A DNA stretch of 16,744 bases, taken from the NCBI GenBank assembly GCA_034666665.1, contig JAXDLK010000062.1:1-16744 (forward strand). Reading direction: 5' to 3'. Positions 15,297-16,744 of this stretch are shown piece after piece (within the stretch, counting starts at the first letter, position 1; each line of letters starts with the position of its first letter). The stretch comes from JAXDLK01 sp034666665 (GTDB lineage Bacteria > Desulfobacterota > Binatia > JACPRU01). The notes below the pieces were generated by a model. That model was given only the letters and a program-made list of their open reading frames with translations. It did no database searches and was not told where the DNA came from. The position numbers were made by a program, and so were the translations under genes.

Positions 15297-16328
15297 ATGA
15301 CGCGCCCGAGGACGAATCGAGTCGCGGCGCCGCTCTGGATCGCCGCCGGCGCGGCCCTGCTCGCGGGACTCGCGCACGCGATCGGCCTCGAGCGCTTCAC
15401 CGGCGCGCTCGCCTCCACGGCGCCGGAGCGGCTCGCTCCGTTCCTCGTCCTCACGACGTCGGTGGTCGCTCTCTACGCGCTCCGCTGGAAGATCGTGCAC
15501 GAGGCGATCGACGGCGGCTCGCCCCTCTCTCTCGGGCGGCTCTTCCGCATCCGCGCAGCCGGCCAGGCGGCGGGCACGCTGCTTCCGCCCGCGGTGATCT
15601 CGGGCGACGCCGCGCGCATCGTGCTCGCGCATCGGAGCGGCCTCTCCGCGCGCTCCGCCGCTCTCGGCGTCGCGATCGACCGGCTGCTCGAGCTGTCGGC
15701 GAACGCGGTCGCCGGCCCGGTGTACGTAGCCGTCTTCGCCCTCCATTCCAGCGGGTTCGGCCGACCGGTCGCGTGGATCGCGGGAGGAATGGCCGTCGGC
15801 GCCTCCGCGCTGGCGCTCTTCTATCTGTTCGCCTTCCGCGGCGGCCGGGGACTCTCCACGGTGCTTCGCGGCGAGACGATGGCCCCCCTCCGCCGCCATC
15901 TGGAGGACGCCGAGACGGGGTTCCGCGGTTTCCTGCGAACGCCTGCGTTCCGGCGCGCGCTCCTGCTGTCGCTGGCGATCGAGGTCGTGGTCGTCGCCGA
16001 GTTCCACGCGCTCTTCCGTGCGTTCGGGGTACCGGTGCCGCTGCCGACGGTGCTCGCGTCGCTCGTCGGGCTCGGCGCCGCCTATCTGGCTCCCGTTCCC
16101 GCGGGTCTCGGCACGCTCGAGGCGACGCAGGTGGGGGTGGTCACTCTCGGCGGCGGGAACGCGGATCTGGGCCTCGCGGTCGGGCTGCTCATCCGTCTGC
16201 GCGAGACGCTGTGGCTGGTCGCCGGCGGGCTCTGCCTCTACGCCGAAGGCGCGAGCTTCGCTGCGATCGGCCGCGCGCCGGCGCCGCGCGATTCGGGAAA
16301 CACCTCCGCGATCGAGCCGAACGAGTAG
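15297..16328 (+). CDS. Flippase-like membrane protein (LPG synthase TM / UPF0104 family)
   Basis: A 343-residue polytopic inner-membrane protein of the lysylphosphatidylglycerol-synthase TM-region family (AglD/YbhN-like). Members move or modify lipids or lipid-linked sugars; the substrate here is unknown. About seven or eight hydrophobic segments are visible. Family hallmarks are the first helix after RVAAPLW, ALRWKIVHEA, the loop AAGQAAGTLLPPAVISGDAAR near residue 85-105, a conserved central IDRLLELSANA, and late YLAPVPAGLGTLEATQVG (about 262-279), the typical PxPxGLGxxE motif. The ATG at 15297 places the first hydrophobic helix at residues 11-27; an in-frame opening to 15168 would run into the divergent gene. 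The ribosome site is weak. The only complete plus-strand gene here, it converges on the polysaccharide deacetylase and overlaps it by 91 bases. Confidence 0.9.
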   Translation: MTRPRTNRVAAPLWIAAGAALLAGLAHAIGLERFTGALASTAPERLAPFLVLTTSVVALYALRWKIVHEAIDGGSPLSLGRLFRIRAAGQAAGTLLPPAVISGDAARIVLAHRSGLSARSAALGVAIDRLLELSANAVAGPVYVAVFALHSSGFGRPVAWIAGGMAVGASALALFYLFAFRGGRGLSTVLRGETMAPLRRHLEDAETGFRGFLRTPAFRRALLLSLAIEVVVVAEFHALFRAFGVPVPLPTVLASLVGLGAAYLAPVPAGLGTLEATQVGVVTLGGGNADLGLAVGLLIRLRETLWLVAGGLCLYAEGASFAAIGRAPAPRDSGNTSAIEPNE

Positions 16329-16744
16329 GCGCGCAGCAGTCGACGGAGCTTGCCGGCGAGGCCTTTCCTGCCGACACGCTTGAGACCCCGGACCGCGCGA
16401 GGAACGGATTCGGCCTCGGGCGCGCCGGGATCGATCTCCCACGGATGCACGTGCAGCACCGCGGGTCCGATCTCGGCCTCGAACTGCTCGAGCCGCCGCC
16501 TGACGAATGCCTCCGGCAGCGCCCGCAGAGCGAAGCCGCCGAGCATCGGCAGGTGCCAGAAGCCGAAGCGGCTGACGGCGATCGGCACCTCCCAGAGGTC
16601 GGCGCGGAGCGCGTAAGGCGATCGCGGCGACACCAGCTCGAGACCGGGAAGCCGGTCGATCGGCAGGATGCTCGAATCGTAGGCGAACCCTTCCTCGGCG
16701 AGGACGTCGAGAGGCCAGCGCACGCCTGCCTTGAGCGAGAAGTA
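16238..16744 (-). CDS. XrtA-type polysaccharide deacetylase (DUF3473), C-terminal part only
   Basis: The last 168 residues of a gene that enters from the right edge. It matches the C-terminal portion of polysaccharide deacetylases of the exosortase-A/DUF3473 type. WPLDVLAEEGFAYDSSILPI is the typical late NodB-domain segment. LWEVPIAVSRFGFWHLPMLGG follows, then LHVHPWEIDPGAPE, the diagnostic HPWEID motif. The end, RLRRLLRAYSFGSIAEVF, is also family-like. Family role: N-deacetylation of extracellular polysaccharide, often within PEP-CTERM/exosortase EPS clusters. The metal-binding NodB motifs would be upstream, outside the window. The final 30 codons overlap the flippase-like gene on the opposite strand; conservation of SFGSIAEVF inside the overlap suggests both ends are real. 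Confidence 0.88.
   Translation of the reverse strand, partial: YFSLKAGVRWPLDVLAEEGFAYDSSILPIDRLPGLELVSPRSPYALRADLWEVPIAVSRFGFWHLPMLGGFALRALPEAFVRRRLEQFEAEIGPAVLHVHPWEIDPGAPEAESVPRAVRGLKRVGRKGLAGKLRRLLRAYSFGSIAEVFPESRGAGARPIAAKLAPSA

Noticed and set aside
14832..16442. A 536-codon minus-strand frame under the flippase-like gene
   Set aside because: It is Arg/Glu/Ala-rich with repeats of RRR and EER, and the flippase-like gene on the plus strand shows clear family motifs.
1..16744. Defence, mobile element, CRISPR, tRNA or secondary-metabolite system
   Set aside because: No transposase, integrase, direct-repeat array, tRNA-like cloverleaf or biosynthetic core enzyme was recognised. The complete genes are metabolic, translational or membrane families.

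Overview
The window is a gene-dense, very GC-rich piece of a bacterial chromosome with mostly housekeeping content. The DUF4124 and DUF2889 proteins, the periplasmic-type Cu/Zn superoxide dismutase and an exosortase-type polysaccharide deacetylase point to a Gram-negative proteobacterium or a related deltaproteobacterial/Binatota-like lineage. That placement is inference: there is no rRNA or other marker here that fixes the taxon.

Thirteen consecutive genes lie on the minus strand between 15220 and the left edge and are transcribed right to left. The order is a pteridine-reductase-like SDR, hemE (uroporphyrinogen decarboxylase), a DUF1232 membrane protein, a UPF0182 giant membrane protein, a sodC-like superoxide dismutase, a cation diffusion facilitator, a class I (FbaB-type) fructose-bisphosphate aldolase, cysS, a DUF2889 protein, an exported DUF4124 coiled-coil protein, an M1 aminopeptidase, a COG3146 (DUF482) GNAT-like protein, and a FabG-like SDR cut by the window edge. 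Five junctions are 4-base stop/start overlaps (ATGA or GTGA) and several others are under 50 bases, so much of this is probably co-transcribed. The 91-base gap before the aldolase is the best place for an internal promoter.

At the right end, a flippase-like (LPG-synthase TM-type) membrane protein is on the plus strand, divergent from the pteridine-reductase-like gene. Its 3' end overlaps by 91 bases the 3' end of a convergent, partial XrtA-type polysaccharide deacetylase. This suggests that an exopolysaccharide/PEP-CTERM-type locus begins just beyond the right edge.

There are no intergenic stretches over 100 bases, no RNA genes, no mobile elements and no CRISPR. I see no convincing undescribed system. 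The most notable points are residue-level oddities: an apparently missing Zn ligand in the superoxide dismutase, an E-x3-N metal site in the cation transporter, an Asp-for-Ser pteridine reductase signature next to hemE, and a group of tightly coupled uncharacterised proteins (DUF2889/DUF4124 and DUF1232/UPF0182).
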